NCBI GenBank assembly: GCA_016789885.1
Contig: JAEUPZ010000024.1
Span: 60,867 to 124,866 of the forward strand
Source of the DNA: Chromatiales bacterium
GTDB taxonomy: Bacteria; Pseudomonadota; Gammaproteobacteria; Steroidobacterales; GCA-2729495
DNA length: 64,000 bases
Direction: 5' to 3'
The translations under genes and the position numbers were made by a program. Below, in pieces: positions 57,170-64,000 of this stretch; position 1 is the stretch's first letter, and each line of letters begins with the position of its first letter. The notes under the pieces were generated by a model. That model was not told where the DNA came from. It saw nothing but the letters and a program-made list of their open reading frames with translations, and did no database searches.

Positions 57170-58309
57170 TCAGGCGCGCTTGATCTCCGTGACGCTGGCC
57201 GCACCGGCAGCCTTGCCGGGGATCAGGGGAACGGGGTCGAGCACCCAGTTGCCGGACTCGCGCCGGGCCGGGCACGGGATCGCAAAGGCCACGTCGCCCT
57301 GCTTCGCCTTCAGCGCCTTCTGGTCGATGCGCCAGCCCTTGTCCTGCCACTCCTGCAGGTGCTCGCGGTAGCGCAGGACGGCGCTGTCGCCGGGGACGAG
57401 GATTTCCTTCGTGTTGGTCTCGGGCGTACGCACCGGGTTCAACTCGGTGAGGATCGCCATGTCCTCGTGCACCACACGCAGCGTCAGGTCCTCGACGCGA
57501 GCGTCGTGCTTGTCCTCCATCAGCCAGTTGCGCATGTTCAGGAAGAACAGCTTCGTGTGGCTCTCGTCCACCGGGCACTCGAAGATGTACTGGTGGAAGG
57601 AGTTGGTGGCCGTCAGGTCAATGTAGGTCACCAGCGTATTGGGCCCGAGGTACCAGGAGCCGGCCGCGCCGGTGCGGGCGCCCTGGCGGTCTTCCCACAG
57701 CTCCGTGCCCGGCTTCTTCGACGCGAAGGACATATAAAAGCCGCTGCCGAAGGGCATGTCCTGCATCGGCAGCGGGCTGCGCTGCAGCTCGATGTCCATC
57801 TTCGGCGCGCCCTGCAGGGGGTGCACGAACTCGTTGTGGATCGGGTCGAGGCCGTTCTCGACCGAGCGCTCGTAGTAGGCGTTCAGGTCGAGCACGTAGG
57901 TCTGGCACTTCCAGTCCGGGCCCCACTCCTTGATGTCCCAGAGCGGCGGGCGCTCGGACTCGGGCAGGTCGCCGAGGAAGGCGAAGACGACGCCGTACTT
58001 CTCTTCGGTGGGATAGGCGTCGACCTTGGCGCGGGCCGGGATCTTCTGGTCACCCAGCGACGGCACCTTGGTGCACTTGCCGTCGCCGCCGTAGGCCCAG
58101 CCGTGGTACGGGCAAACGACGTTGCCGTCCTTCACCCAGCCCTTGCTGAGGGCGCCGCCGCGGTGGACGCAGGTGTCGGCGATGACGCTGGCCTTGCCCT
58201 CGGAGTCGCGGAAGGCGACGAAGGGCAGGCCGAAGACGGTGGCCCGGACCGGCTTGTCGGCCGGCAGGTCCTTGCCGAGGACGATCGGGTACCAGAAGTT
58301 GATGTACAT
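57170..58309 (-). CDS. Rieske [2Fe-2S] oxygenase, alpha-subunit type
   Basis: A 379-residue ring-hydroxylating-type oxygenase. The Rieske centre is CVHRGG (C47-H49) and CPYHGW (C66-H69). The non-haem iron site is in NGLDPIHNEFVHP (D155 bridging, H158 and H163), with a later acidic residue in the C-terminal domain (around VVHEDMAILTELNP). Such enzymes demethylate or hydroxylate aromatic and sterol-like substrates using a separate reductase. No reductase or ferredoxin gene is adjacent. It is divergent from no gene nearby: the upstream 459-bp gap holds a minisatellite, and a terminator follows the gene. Confidence 0.92.
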   Translation of the reverse strand: MYINFWYPIVLGKDLPADKPVRATVFGLPFVAFRDSEGKASVIADTCVHRGGALSKGWVKDGNVVCPYHGWAYGGDGKCTKVPSLGDQKIPARAKVDAYPTEEKYGVVFAFLGDLPESERPPLWDIKEWGPDWKCQTYVLDLNAYYERSVENGLDPIHNEFVHPLQGAPKMDIELQRSPLPMQDMPFGSGFYMSFASKKPGTELWEDRQGARTGAAGSWYLGPNTLVTYIDLTATNSFHQYIFECPVDESHTKLFFLNMRNWLMEDKHDARVEDLTLRVVHEDMAILTELNPVRTPETNTKEILVPGDSAVLRYREHLQEWQDKGWRIDQKALKAKQGDVAFAIPCPARRESGNWVLDPVPLIPGKAAGAASVTEIKRA

Positions 58310-58768
58310 GGTCAGGCTCCGCGTAGGGGCTTGTTCTGAAGTGGCGGGATGCTAGCACCCTTCGATCGGGGCGCCAGTCCGGAGTCATGCTTAGGCCAGC
58401 CTGCAGACTGGCGGGCCATGCGGTTTTTTGCCCCGGCCGGGGCGGCCACCGCGGTTGACTGGCCAGGCACGGCCGGATCGGCCCGGAACCGTTCGCCGCC
58501 GCGGCTGTGGCGACGCCCCTTGCGCTCGCGGACCCGCGCCCGCCGGATCTCGCTGCGCCAGGTGCCGCGGACCGGGCAGGGGGGATAGCACGACCCGGCC
58601 GCCGCGGCGGCGGGGATGACCGCTGACGGCCGCCCGGGTCAGGCCGGCCGCCCGGGTCAGGCCGGTCAGGCCGGTCAGGCCGGTCAGGCCGGTCAGGCCG
58701 GTCAGGCCAGAGTGGCTTATTGGCTATTTTCTTGCACTTTTAGCTTCACGATCGCGGCCTTTGGACGA
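58310..58768. other. Gene-free stretch between Rieske and hydrolase genes
   Basis: No supportable gene in this 459-bp gap. The first part is ordinary GC-rich sequence; an ORF-like frame at 58349-58588 has Arg/Pro-rich composition typical of noncoding GC-rich DNA. A GGTCAGGCC minisatellite lies at 58637-58708. The final ~55 bp (from 58715) turn clearly AT-richer than the rest of the window, continuing into the 3' end of the hydrolase gene. Confidence 0.7.
58637..58708. repeat. GGTCAGGCC minisatellite
   Basis: Six exact, head-to-tail copies of the 9-bp unit GGTCAGGCC at 58655-58708, plus one further copy at 58637-58645 separated by a diverged unit. The unit is a multiple of three, so any frame through it would read a tripeptide repeat, but no gene is supported there. 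Tandem identical units suggest recent slippage and copy-number variation. Confidence 0.92.
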
Positions 58769-59497
58769 CTATTCTCTAGAGCTATCCGCAAAGAACGTGG
58801 CCGTTTTTGCGTTGGCAAGGTCGATCTGCGCCGCCCAGCCCAGGCTCCCTGGCTGGTCCAGGAACTGGTGCGTGTAAAGGGCAAAGTCCTGGTGGTTGGC
58901 CCCGGGTATTTCCTCGAATTTCGCGCCTGATGGGAGCTTTTTTTGCGCTTCCTCGAAACGTTCGCGCGGCATGAGTCCATCCCGGTCGCCCCAGAGCATG
59001 AGCATAGGCACCCGCAGGTCCGAGAAGTCGGCCGGCATGGCGGTGGCCCAGAGGCCAACGGCGGCCACGGGCGGCTGGTGGCGGCGGATCAGGTCCAGGC
59101 TGGCGAAGCCGCCCATGGAGTGCCCCAGCAGGAACCACTGCCGGACGCCGAAGGAAGGGAGGCGGGCGGCGGCCATGTCGACCGCCCGGATCGACAGCCG
59201 GGCGGGTCCGGCCGGGATGTAAACGAGGTAGCCGCGCCGGGCAAAGAAGGCGGCCGTACCGGCGTAGGCCCGGGGCTTGATGAGGGCGCCGTGAAAGATC
59301 AGCAGCCCGCGCCCGTCGGGGCTGTCAGGCCTGAAGACAAGGGTGCCATCCGCCTCCTCGACGACCCGGTAGCCCGGTCCCACGAGGAAGGCGGCGGCCT
59401 CGGGGCGGGGCTGGCCATCGATCTGGTACCACGCGGCCAGCGCCAGCGCCGCCACGGCAACCAGCCCGAGAGCCGCGAGGATGATCCGCTTTAGCAT
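58769..59497 (-). CDS. Alpha/beta hydrolase, membrane-anchored or exported
   Basis: A 242-residue alpha/beta hydrolase with an N-terminal hydrophobic helix (residues ~4-24) that could be a signal peptide or anchor. The nucleophile Ser127 is in GHSMGG, the acid is probably Asp173 (LMLWGDRDGLMP) and the base His202 (PGANHQDF). Esterase or lipase-type activity is likely; the natural substrate is unknown. The 3' end has lower GC than the rest. It is divergent from the unknown membrane protein gene across 87 bp. Confidence 0.87.
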   Translation of the reverse strand: MLKRIILAALGLVAVAALALAAWYQIDGQPRPEAAAFLVGPGYRVVEEADGTLVFRPDSPDGRGLLIFHGALIKPRAYAGTAAFFARRGYLVYIPAGPARLSIRAVDMAAARLPSFGVRQWFLLGHSMGGFASLDLIRRHQPPVAAVGLWATAMPADFSDLRVPMLMLWGDRDGLMPRERFEEAQKKLPSGAKFEEIPGANHQDFALYTHQFLDQPGSLGWAAQIDLANAKTATFFADSSRE

Positions 59498-59584
59498 GAC
59501 TGCAGGTCCCGTTTAACGCAGACACATTGCCTTTCGCGCGCCGCCGTGGTCAAAAGGGCGCCCCGACCAAGGCCTTCGCTGCCC

Positions 59585-60421
59585 ATGACCACCCTCGACC
59601 TCTTCGCGATCCTCGTCTTCGGCGTGCTCGTGGTACTCGTCAGCGTCTACCAGCTGAGGTATCGCAACCATCCCTGGGACATCTATTACCCGAAGCTCGC
59701 CTGGTTCCGGGGCGGCATCTACTTCTGCTGCTGCTACCTGCTGTCGTACTGGACCGGGGCCATGCGCCTGCTGGCCGAGAGCCCCATCGCCACCGCGGAG
59801 CAGCTGGCGAACCCCGCCTGGATCGCCTTCACGCTGGGCCTCGTGCTCTTCATCTTCGCGGCCTACCCGGGCGTCTGGGCCTATTTCACGCCGGTCTTCG
59901 AGCGGAAGAAGAACACGCTCATGTCGGCGATCTTCGGCTTCCTGTGGGGGTCGAGCTCGGGGCAGCTGTTCCTGTCGATCTGGATCCTGTGGGGCAAGCT
60001 CGGCCTGCCCGAATGGGGCACGTGGCTCGCCACTTTCCTGACGCTGGCGGCCTACCAGCCCAACTGGCACAACATCTACTGGGACCACTACATCGCGCCG
60101 GAGCACGACACGCCGATGACCCAGAAGATCAAGGCCCTGGGCTGCCACATTCCGAACCTGGCCATCGGGCTGACCCACCTGACCCTGTACGACAACTACG
60201 CGATCTTTGCCGGCGCCCAGGTCGTCGCCTGCGTGTCGGCGGCGGTGGGCATGCGGTTCCCGGCGCCATGGGTCGCGCCCAGCGCCATGAATTACGCCCA
60301 CCGGACCGCCGGCAACCCGCCGCGCTGCACGGGCTACATCCCCAAGGACCCGCTGACGGACCCCTACACGCCGTTCTACCCGGGCTGGAAGGGGCCGGCA
60401 GCCCCGGACCGCCGCAGCTGA
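59585..60421 (+). CDS. Unknown multi-pass membrane protein
   Basis: A 278-residue protein with about six hydrophobic segments (LDLFAILVFGVLVVLVSVYQL, IYFCCCYLLSYWTGAMRLL, WIAFTLGLVLFIFAAYPGVW, SIWILWGKLGL, TWLATFLTLAAYQ, IFAGAQVVACVSAAVGM). Between them is a His/Trp/Asp-rich stretch, NWHNIYWDHYIAPEHDTPM, that could bind metal or substrate. I do not recognise the family. The ATG at 59585 gives a clean first membrane segment. Its position beside a Rieske oxygenase and hydrolase is suggestive of a shared catabolic role. Confidence 0.72.
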   Translation: MTTLDLFAILVFGVLVVLVSVYQLRYRNHPWDIYYPKLAWFRGGIYFCCCYLLSYWTGAMRLLAESPIATAEQLANPAWIAFTLGLVLFIFAAYPGVWAYFTPVFERKKNTLMSAIFGFLWGSSSGQLFLSIWILWGKLGLPEWGTWLATFLTLAAYQPNWHNIYWDHYIAPEHDTPMTQKIKALGCHIPNLAIGLTHLTLYDNYAIFAGAQVVACVSAAVGMRFPAPWVAPSAMNYAHRTAGNPPRCTGYIPKDPLTDPYTPFYPGWKGPAAPDRRS

Positions 60422-60597
60422 CGCCTGGCCCCGTCGGCGGCCGCAACTTGGCGACGCCCCGCCGGCCGGGTACCCTCCCCAGCACGACCGCAGAATGAAC
60501 GGCCGTGGTTGCCCTGAAACCGATGCCGGACCAGCAGCGAAACCACCAGCGTCAAGGCCCGGTACAGGGCCTGGCGTAGCCAGGGGGAGTGCCGCAC

Positions 60598-61356
60598 ATG
60601 ATCCGTCGCCAGCCGTGGCCAGCGCTGCTTGGCCTTCTTGCCGCCTCACTCGTCGTGGCTCTCCCGGCCAGGGCCAATGACTCTCGCGCCATCATCGGCC
60701 TGGTCGACCGGGTCGAGACGGCGTACCACGGTGGTGACGCCGCCGGGCTCGCCGACGCCCGCCGGCAACTGCTGCAGCTCGCCACCGACTCCCCGGCCGG
60801 CACCCGCGCCGGCTACTACGCGGCCCACGCCCGCTTCCGCCAGGCGCTTGGCAGCAGCGCCACGGACGAGGCCGCCGCCAAGAGCTACCTCGATGACTGC
60901 ATCACCGAGCTGACTGGTTACGTCGCGGCGAACCCCGGCGATGCCGAGGCCCGGGCGCTGCTCGGCTCCTGCTACGGCATGAGCACGACGCACTACCCCC
61001 TCGGCCTCATGGCCCGGGGCATGGAGGCCCGCAAGCAGCTGAACATCGCCCGGGACCTGGCGCCGGCCAATCCCTGGGTGCTGATGCAGGACGGCCTGGT
61101 CGACTTCGCTACCCCCCGCATGTTCGGCGGCAACCGCACGGCCGCCATCGCCAAGCTCGAGCGGGCGGCACGGCTCTTCGCCGACGCCGAGGCCTCCGGT
61201 TCGTCGCTGGCTGGCTGGGCCCTGGTCGAGACCTGGCAGCAGCTGGGGCTCATGTACGCCGCCACCGGCCAGGCCGACGCAGCCGCCGACGCGAACGAGC
61301 GGGCCGCCTCGCTGCCGCGGTCGACGGCGCGGCTGCGCCAGGCTTCGCTGCAGTAG
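60598..61356 (+). CDS. Exported TPR-like protein
   Basis: A 252-residue protein with a signal peptide (LLGLLAASLVVALPARA) and a helical body resembling tetratricopeptide repeats: YLDDCITELTGYVAANPGDAEARALLGSCYG, AIAKLERAARLFADAEA and LVETWQQLGLMYAATGQADAAADANERA. TPR proteins are scaffolds; this one would be periplasmic. GGGGGAG lies eight bases before the ATG at 60598. No partner is identifiable. Confidence 0.75.
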   Translation: MIRRQPWPALLGLLAASLVVALPARANDSRAIIGLVDRVETAYHGGDAAGLADARRQLLQLATDSPAGTRAGYYAAHARFRQALGSSATDEAAAKSYLDDCITELTGYVAANPGDAEARALLGSCYGMSTTHYPLGLMARGMEARKQLNIARDLAPANPWVLMQDGLVDFATPRMFGGNRTAAIAKLERAARLFADAEASGSSLAGWALVETWQQLGLMYAATGQADAAADANERAASLPRSTARLRQASLQ

Positions 61357-61425
61357 GCAACGGGCAGGCGCGACGCGGGGCACGCCGTCGCCGGTCCACC
61401 GCTCGGGCGGGCACCCCGAGCGACA

Positions 61426-62763
61426 TCACGCCGGCGGAAACACCCGCCGGTAGTCCCCCACGCTGAAATCCAGCAGCACGTCGCTGGCCCGGAGCGGCCG
61501 CGCCAAGGCGAGTCCCGCCAGCGACCGGCACCGCGACAGCGCGACGTACACCTGTCCGTGGCTGAAGGCACCGCCTGCCAGGTCGACGTACACGCGGTCG
61601 AAGGTCTGCCCCTGGCTCTTGTGGATCGTGATGGCCCAGCCGAGCCGCAGCGGCAGCTGGCGGTAGCTGCCGACGACTTCGCGCGTGATCTGCCTGCCGG
61701 GCCGGTCGTACTGGTAGGTGATGTTCTCCCAGGCGGTCTTCTTTACGAGGTGCGCCGTGCCGTCGGCCAGCTGCACCATCGGTCCCTCGTCGCCCAGCTC
61801 CACCACGGTGCCGAAGCTGCCGTTCACCCAGCGCTGCTCGGGATCGTTCCTCAGGAACATGACGCGGGCGCCGACCTTGAGCAGCAGGTCGGGCTCCGTG
61901 GGAAACGCGCCGGGATCGAAGCGGCCCGTCACTTCGGCGGCGTAGTTCACGACCTTGCCGGGCAGTTCTGACAGCCGCCGACCGTTCTCGCGGGCGGCGG
62001 CGGCGTTGGTGCCCGTCAGCACGATGTAGCTGTCGACGTCGTCGAGGCCCCGCTTGGGGCGCACGCGGTCATTCAGCTCGCCGAGGATCTCGTCGTCGGG
62101 CTCGCCGTCGCGCACGGCCTGCAGGATGCGCATGAAGCCCGGGTCGTCCTGCTGCCGGTAGATGCGACCGAGCTCGACGGACCGCCCGCTGCACTGCTGC
62201 CACACGTGGGCCTGGAAGAACCACGGCCCGCCGTGGGCGGCCTCGAAGTACTCCTTCAGCTCGGGCTCGCGCACCACGGGCGGCAGCTGCCAGAGGTCGC
62301 CGAACATCGCCAGCTGCACGCCGCCGAAGGGCTCGTCGCTGCGGCGGTTGAGCCGCAGCATCGTGTCGATGCCGTCCATCAGGTCGGCCCGCACCATCGA
62401 CACCTCGTCGATGACCAGGAGGTCGATGGCCTTCATCACGCCGGTGTGGCGCAGCGCCTGCAGCTCGCGCACGTCGACGAAGCGCGGCGGCAGCCGGAAG
62501 AACGAGTGGATGGTCTGGCCGCCGACGTTCATGGCCGCGAGGCCGGTCGGCGCCACCACGGCCACGCGCCGGTGCGTCTCTTCCACCAGCAGGTGCAGCA
62601 GCGTCGACTTGCCGGTGCCGGCCCGGCCCGTGACGAAGACGTGCTCGTGCCCGCCCTCGATGACCTCGAGGGCCCGGGCGAAGTCGGCGTTGACGTCGAC
62701 GACGTCGCGCAGGGGCGGCTTGCGGGTGACGGGGGGCATGGCAGGCGGGTTCCGACGGGGCAT
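61426..62763 (-). CDS. Pif1/RecD-like DNA helicase
   Basis: A 445-residue superfamily 1B helicase. Walker A GRAGTGKS is at about residues 46-53, Walker B VIDEVSMVRADLM follows, motif III is FGDLWQLPPV and the C-terminal motifs include TIHKSQGQTFDRVYVDL and VYVALSRCRSLAGL. Bacterial Pif1-type helicases unwind 5'-3', including G-quadruplexes and RNA:DNA hybrids. The start is ATG 62763 (GTG 62769 is adjacent). It is convergent with the TPR-like gene. Confidence 0.9.
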   Translation of the reverse strand: MPRRNPPAMPPVTRKPPLRDVVDVNADFARALEVIEGGHEHVFVTGRAGTGKSTLLHLLVEETHRRVAVVAPTGLAAMNVGGQTIHSFFRLPPRFVDVRELQALRHTGVMKAIDLLVIDEVSMVRADLMDGIDTMLRLNRRSDEPFGGVQLAMFGDLWQLPPVVREPELKEYFEAAHGGPWFFQAHVWQQCSGRSVELGRIYRQQDDPGFMRILQAVRDGEPDDEILGELNDRVRPKRGLDDVDSYIVLTGTNAAAARENGRRLSELPGKVVNYAAEVTGRFDPGAFPTEPDLLLKVGARVMFLRNDPEQRWVNGSFGTVVELGDEGPMVQLADGTAHLVKKTAWENITYQYDRPGRQITREVVGSYRQLPLRLGWAITIHKSQGQTFDRVYVDLAGGAFSHGQVYVALSRCRSLAGLALARPLRASDVLLDFSVGDYRRVFPPA

Positions 62764-63076
62764 TGGCACGGTACGGCATCCGGGCGGGACCTGTCAGCGG
62801 CCGGAGACAGCGAAACCGGTGCATCTCCGGGGATTTGCCGCCGGGGTCGCCGAATAGCGTGCGGAACACTGACCTGTACCACCGTGGCGGTCGTCGATGT
62901 CCCTCTGCCGCAAACTCTCATGCCGCGCCACCCCCAGACTGCGCGCCATGGGCTTCCGTCTGGCGGTCGGGCCAATCGTCAGGCGCACCGCCCGCCGCAC
63001 CCGCCAGTCGAAGGCAGCCTAAGCTCACCCGATCCCGGGCAAGTGGCCCGGCCACGCCAACAGGGGAGAAAGCACC
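62764..63076. other. Gene-free stretch between helicase and DUF1838 genes
   Basis: This 313-bp divergent intergenic region should hold promoters for both neighbours, but I saw no strong -35/-10 pair. Frames crossing it are Arg/Pro-rich and not convincing as genes. A GGGGAGA ribosome-binding site ends it at 63063-63069. Confidence 0.6.
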
Positions 63077-64000
63077 ATGCCCAGCAAGAAGACCACGCCC
63101 GTCTCGCGCCGTGACGTGCTCGCCGCCGGCACCGGCCTCGCGGCCATGGCCGCCAGTGGCGCCGGCCAGGCCGCCACGACCCGGCTCTCGCCCGACGAGG
63201 GCCGGTTCCGCATGACGAACACGAAGTTCACCACCACGCCCCGCGACCCGCGCCTCGACCTGGACGACCCCGAGACGAACTTCCGCGCCATGCTCAAGCT
63301 TCGCGCCGACCTCTCGGGCAAGGAATGCCTCTTCGCGTTCCCGGGCGAGGCCTGGGTCATGATCCCGCAGGAGCGCAACTACCGGGCCTTCAAGACCTTC
63401 GGCATCGGCGCCTCGCGCATCGAAGAAGTGGCCGAGGGCTGGCGCATCTACAGCCGCGAGGTGCTGTACTACCTCGACCCCGTCACCGGCCAGATCCTGG
63501 AGACCTGGAAGAACCCGTTCCTCGACAACCGCGAGGTCGAGGTCGTGCACATCGCCAACGATCCCGTGAACGGCGTCTTCACGCGGCAGGGCAACCCGGT
63601 GCTGTCGCCGCCCTACCCCTACGTGTCGGCCGGCGACAACGTGGTCTTCCAGTGGAACTTCTACATCTTCAAGCCCGCCGAACTCACCCGCTCCGAGTAC
63701 CCCATGTACTCCAGCGGCGACAAGGACCAGCACGCCGAACTCTGGGGCATCCAGGGCCGCAAGAGCGAGCTCCTCGACCCGAAGATCACCTCGGCCTCGA
63801 GCGTCACCTCGTGGACCCGCGTCGCCGGCTGGTCGCCGTTCATGGAGATGGGCGCGAGCCCCGGCGTCATGACCTTCCACAGCCACAGCATGAAGCTGAT
63901 GAACGGCGTCGACGACCTGCCCCGCTACATCCTCGACTACACCGCGAAGAACTTCCCGAAGTTCCTCGAGGCGCCGAAGGAGTGGCTGGGCCCGGTGATG
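63077..64000 (+). CDS. Tat-exported DUF1838 protein (cut by window end)
   Basis: The first 308 residues of a protein running off the right edge. The N-terminus is a twin-arginine signal (SRRDVLAAGTGLAAMAASGAGQA). The mature part matches DUF1838: LDDPETNFRAMLKLRADLSGKECLFAFPGEAWVMIPQERNYRAFKTFG, IYSREVLYYLDPVTGQILETWKNPF, SWTRVAGWSPFMEMG. The function of DUF1838 is not established; Tat export suggests a folded, possibly cofactor-bound periplasmic protein. GGGGAGA precedes the ATG. Confidence 0.88.
   Translation, partial: MPSKKTTPVSRRDVLAAGTGLAAMAASGAGQAATTRLSPDEGRFRMTNTKFTTTPRDPRLDLDDPETNFRAMLKLRADLSGKECLFAFPGEAWVMIPQERNYRAFKTFGIGASRIEEVAEGWRIYSREVLYYLDPVTGQILETWKNPFLDNREVEVVHIANDPVNGVFTRQGNPVLSPPYPYVSAGDNVVFQWNFYIFKPAELTRSEYPMYSSGDKDQHAELWGIQGRKSELLDPKITSASSVTSWTRVAGWSPFMEMGASPGVMTFHSHSMKLMNGVDDLPRYILDYTAKNFPKFLEAPKEWLGPVM

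Noticed and set aside
58616..58930. Plus-strand frame with a Gly-Gln-Ala tripeptide repeat
   Set aside because: The repeat is just translation of the GGTCAGGCC minisatellite, and the rest is antisense to the alpha/beta hydrolase.

Overview
The window is uniformly GC-rich (about 70% by eye), densely packed chromosomal DNA with no rRNA, tRNA, phage, integrase, insertion sequence or CRISPR array that I could see. Gene content (RlmJ, OxyR with a peroxiredoxin-glutaredoxin hybrid, a YnjBCDF-type transporter, RelA with a degenerate hydrolase domain, PrsK, TonB-dependent receptor, Lhr, class I aldolase) points to a Gram-negative proteobacterium, most likely a high-GC gammaproteobacterium. The genus cannot be fixed from sequence alone.

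Layout. 0-5 kb: tail of an unrecognised gene, an HDOD signalling protein, a DUF4404 protein, leucine synthesis (leuA) divergent from an Lrp/AsnC regulator, and a sterol-desaturase-type membrane hydroxylase. 5-12 kb: class I aldolase running into an antisense exported glutathione peroxidase, relA coupled to a universal stress protein, a Tat-signal UbiD decarboxylase and an outer-membrane DUF2490 protein. 12-20 kb: CPBP protease, YbjQ-type protein, META lipoprotein, the PEP-CTERM-type kinase PrsK, a CBS protein, a cytochrome b561 overlapping a membrane-anchored LuxR-type regulator, and PPK2. 20-29 kb: an efflux block with a CydDC-like ABC pair, an MFS transporter, a glycosyltransferase and a P1B metal ATPase with a very histidine-rich insert. 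The ABC pair, the MFS gene and the ATPase each carry an upstream MerR-type promoter/operator. 29-35 kb: lipoprotein, dihaem cytochrome c, DUF2189 and DUF2788 membrane proteins, a MerR-like HTH protein, a thermonuclease and two unknown small proteins.

35-44 kb: a compact operon of TonB-dependent receptor, periplasmic binding protein, permease, ATPase and CDP-alcohol phosphatidyltransferase (YnjBCDF-like with its own receptor), then rhomboid protease and oxyR. 44-52 kb: OxyR-linked peroxiredoxin, TRIC-type channel, a membrane protein, rlmJ/yebC divergent across only 17 bp, MazG-like, PilZ and MATE proteins. 51-57 kb: Lhr helicase followed by a Nei-family DNA glycosylase bracketed by related palindromic repeats. 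57-64 kb: Rieske oxygenase, alpha/beta hydrolase, an unknown multi-pass protein, a TPR-like exported protein, a Pif1-like helicase and the start of a Tat-exported DUF1838 protein.

The themes are oxidative and metal stress, envelope transport, and some oxidative catabolism of hydrophobic compounds (Rieske, UbiD, hydroxylase, DUF1838). The most unusual features are the three matching MerR-type operators on three different exporters, the 17-bp divergent leaderless promoter of rlmJ/yebC, the palindromes around the Nei gene that also encode its C-terminus, the TonB receptor fused transcriptionally to a YnjBCDF-type operon, and the Tat-type UbiD.
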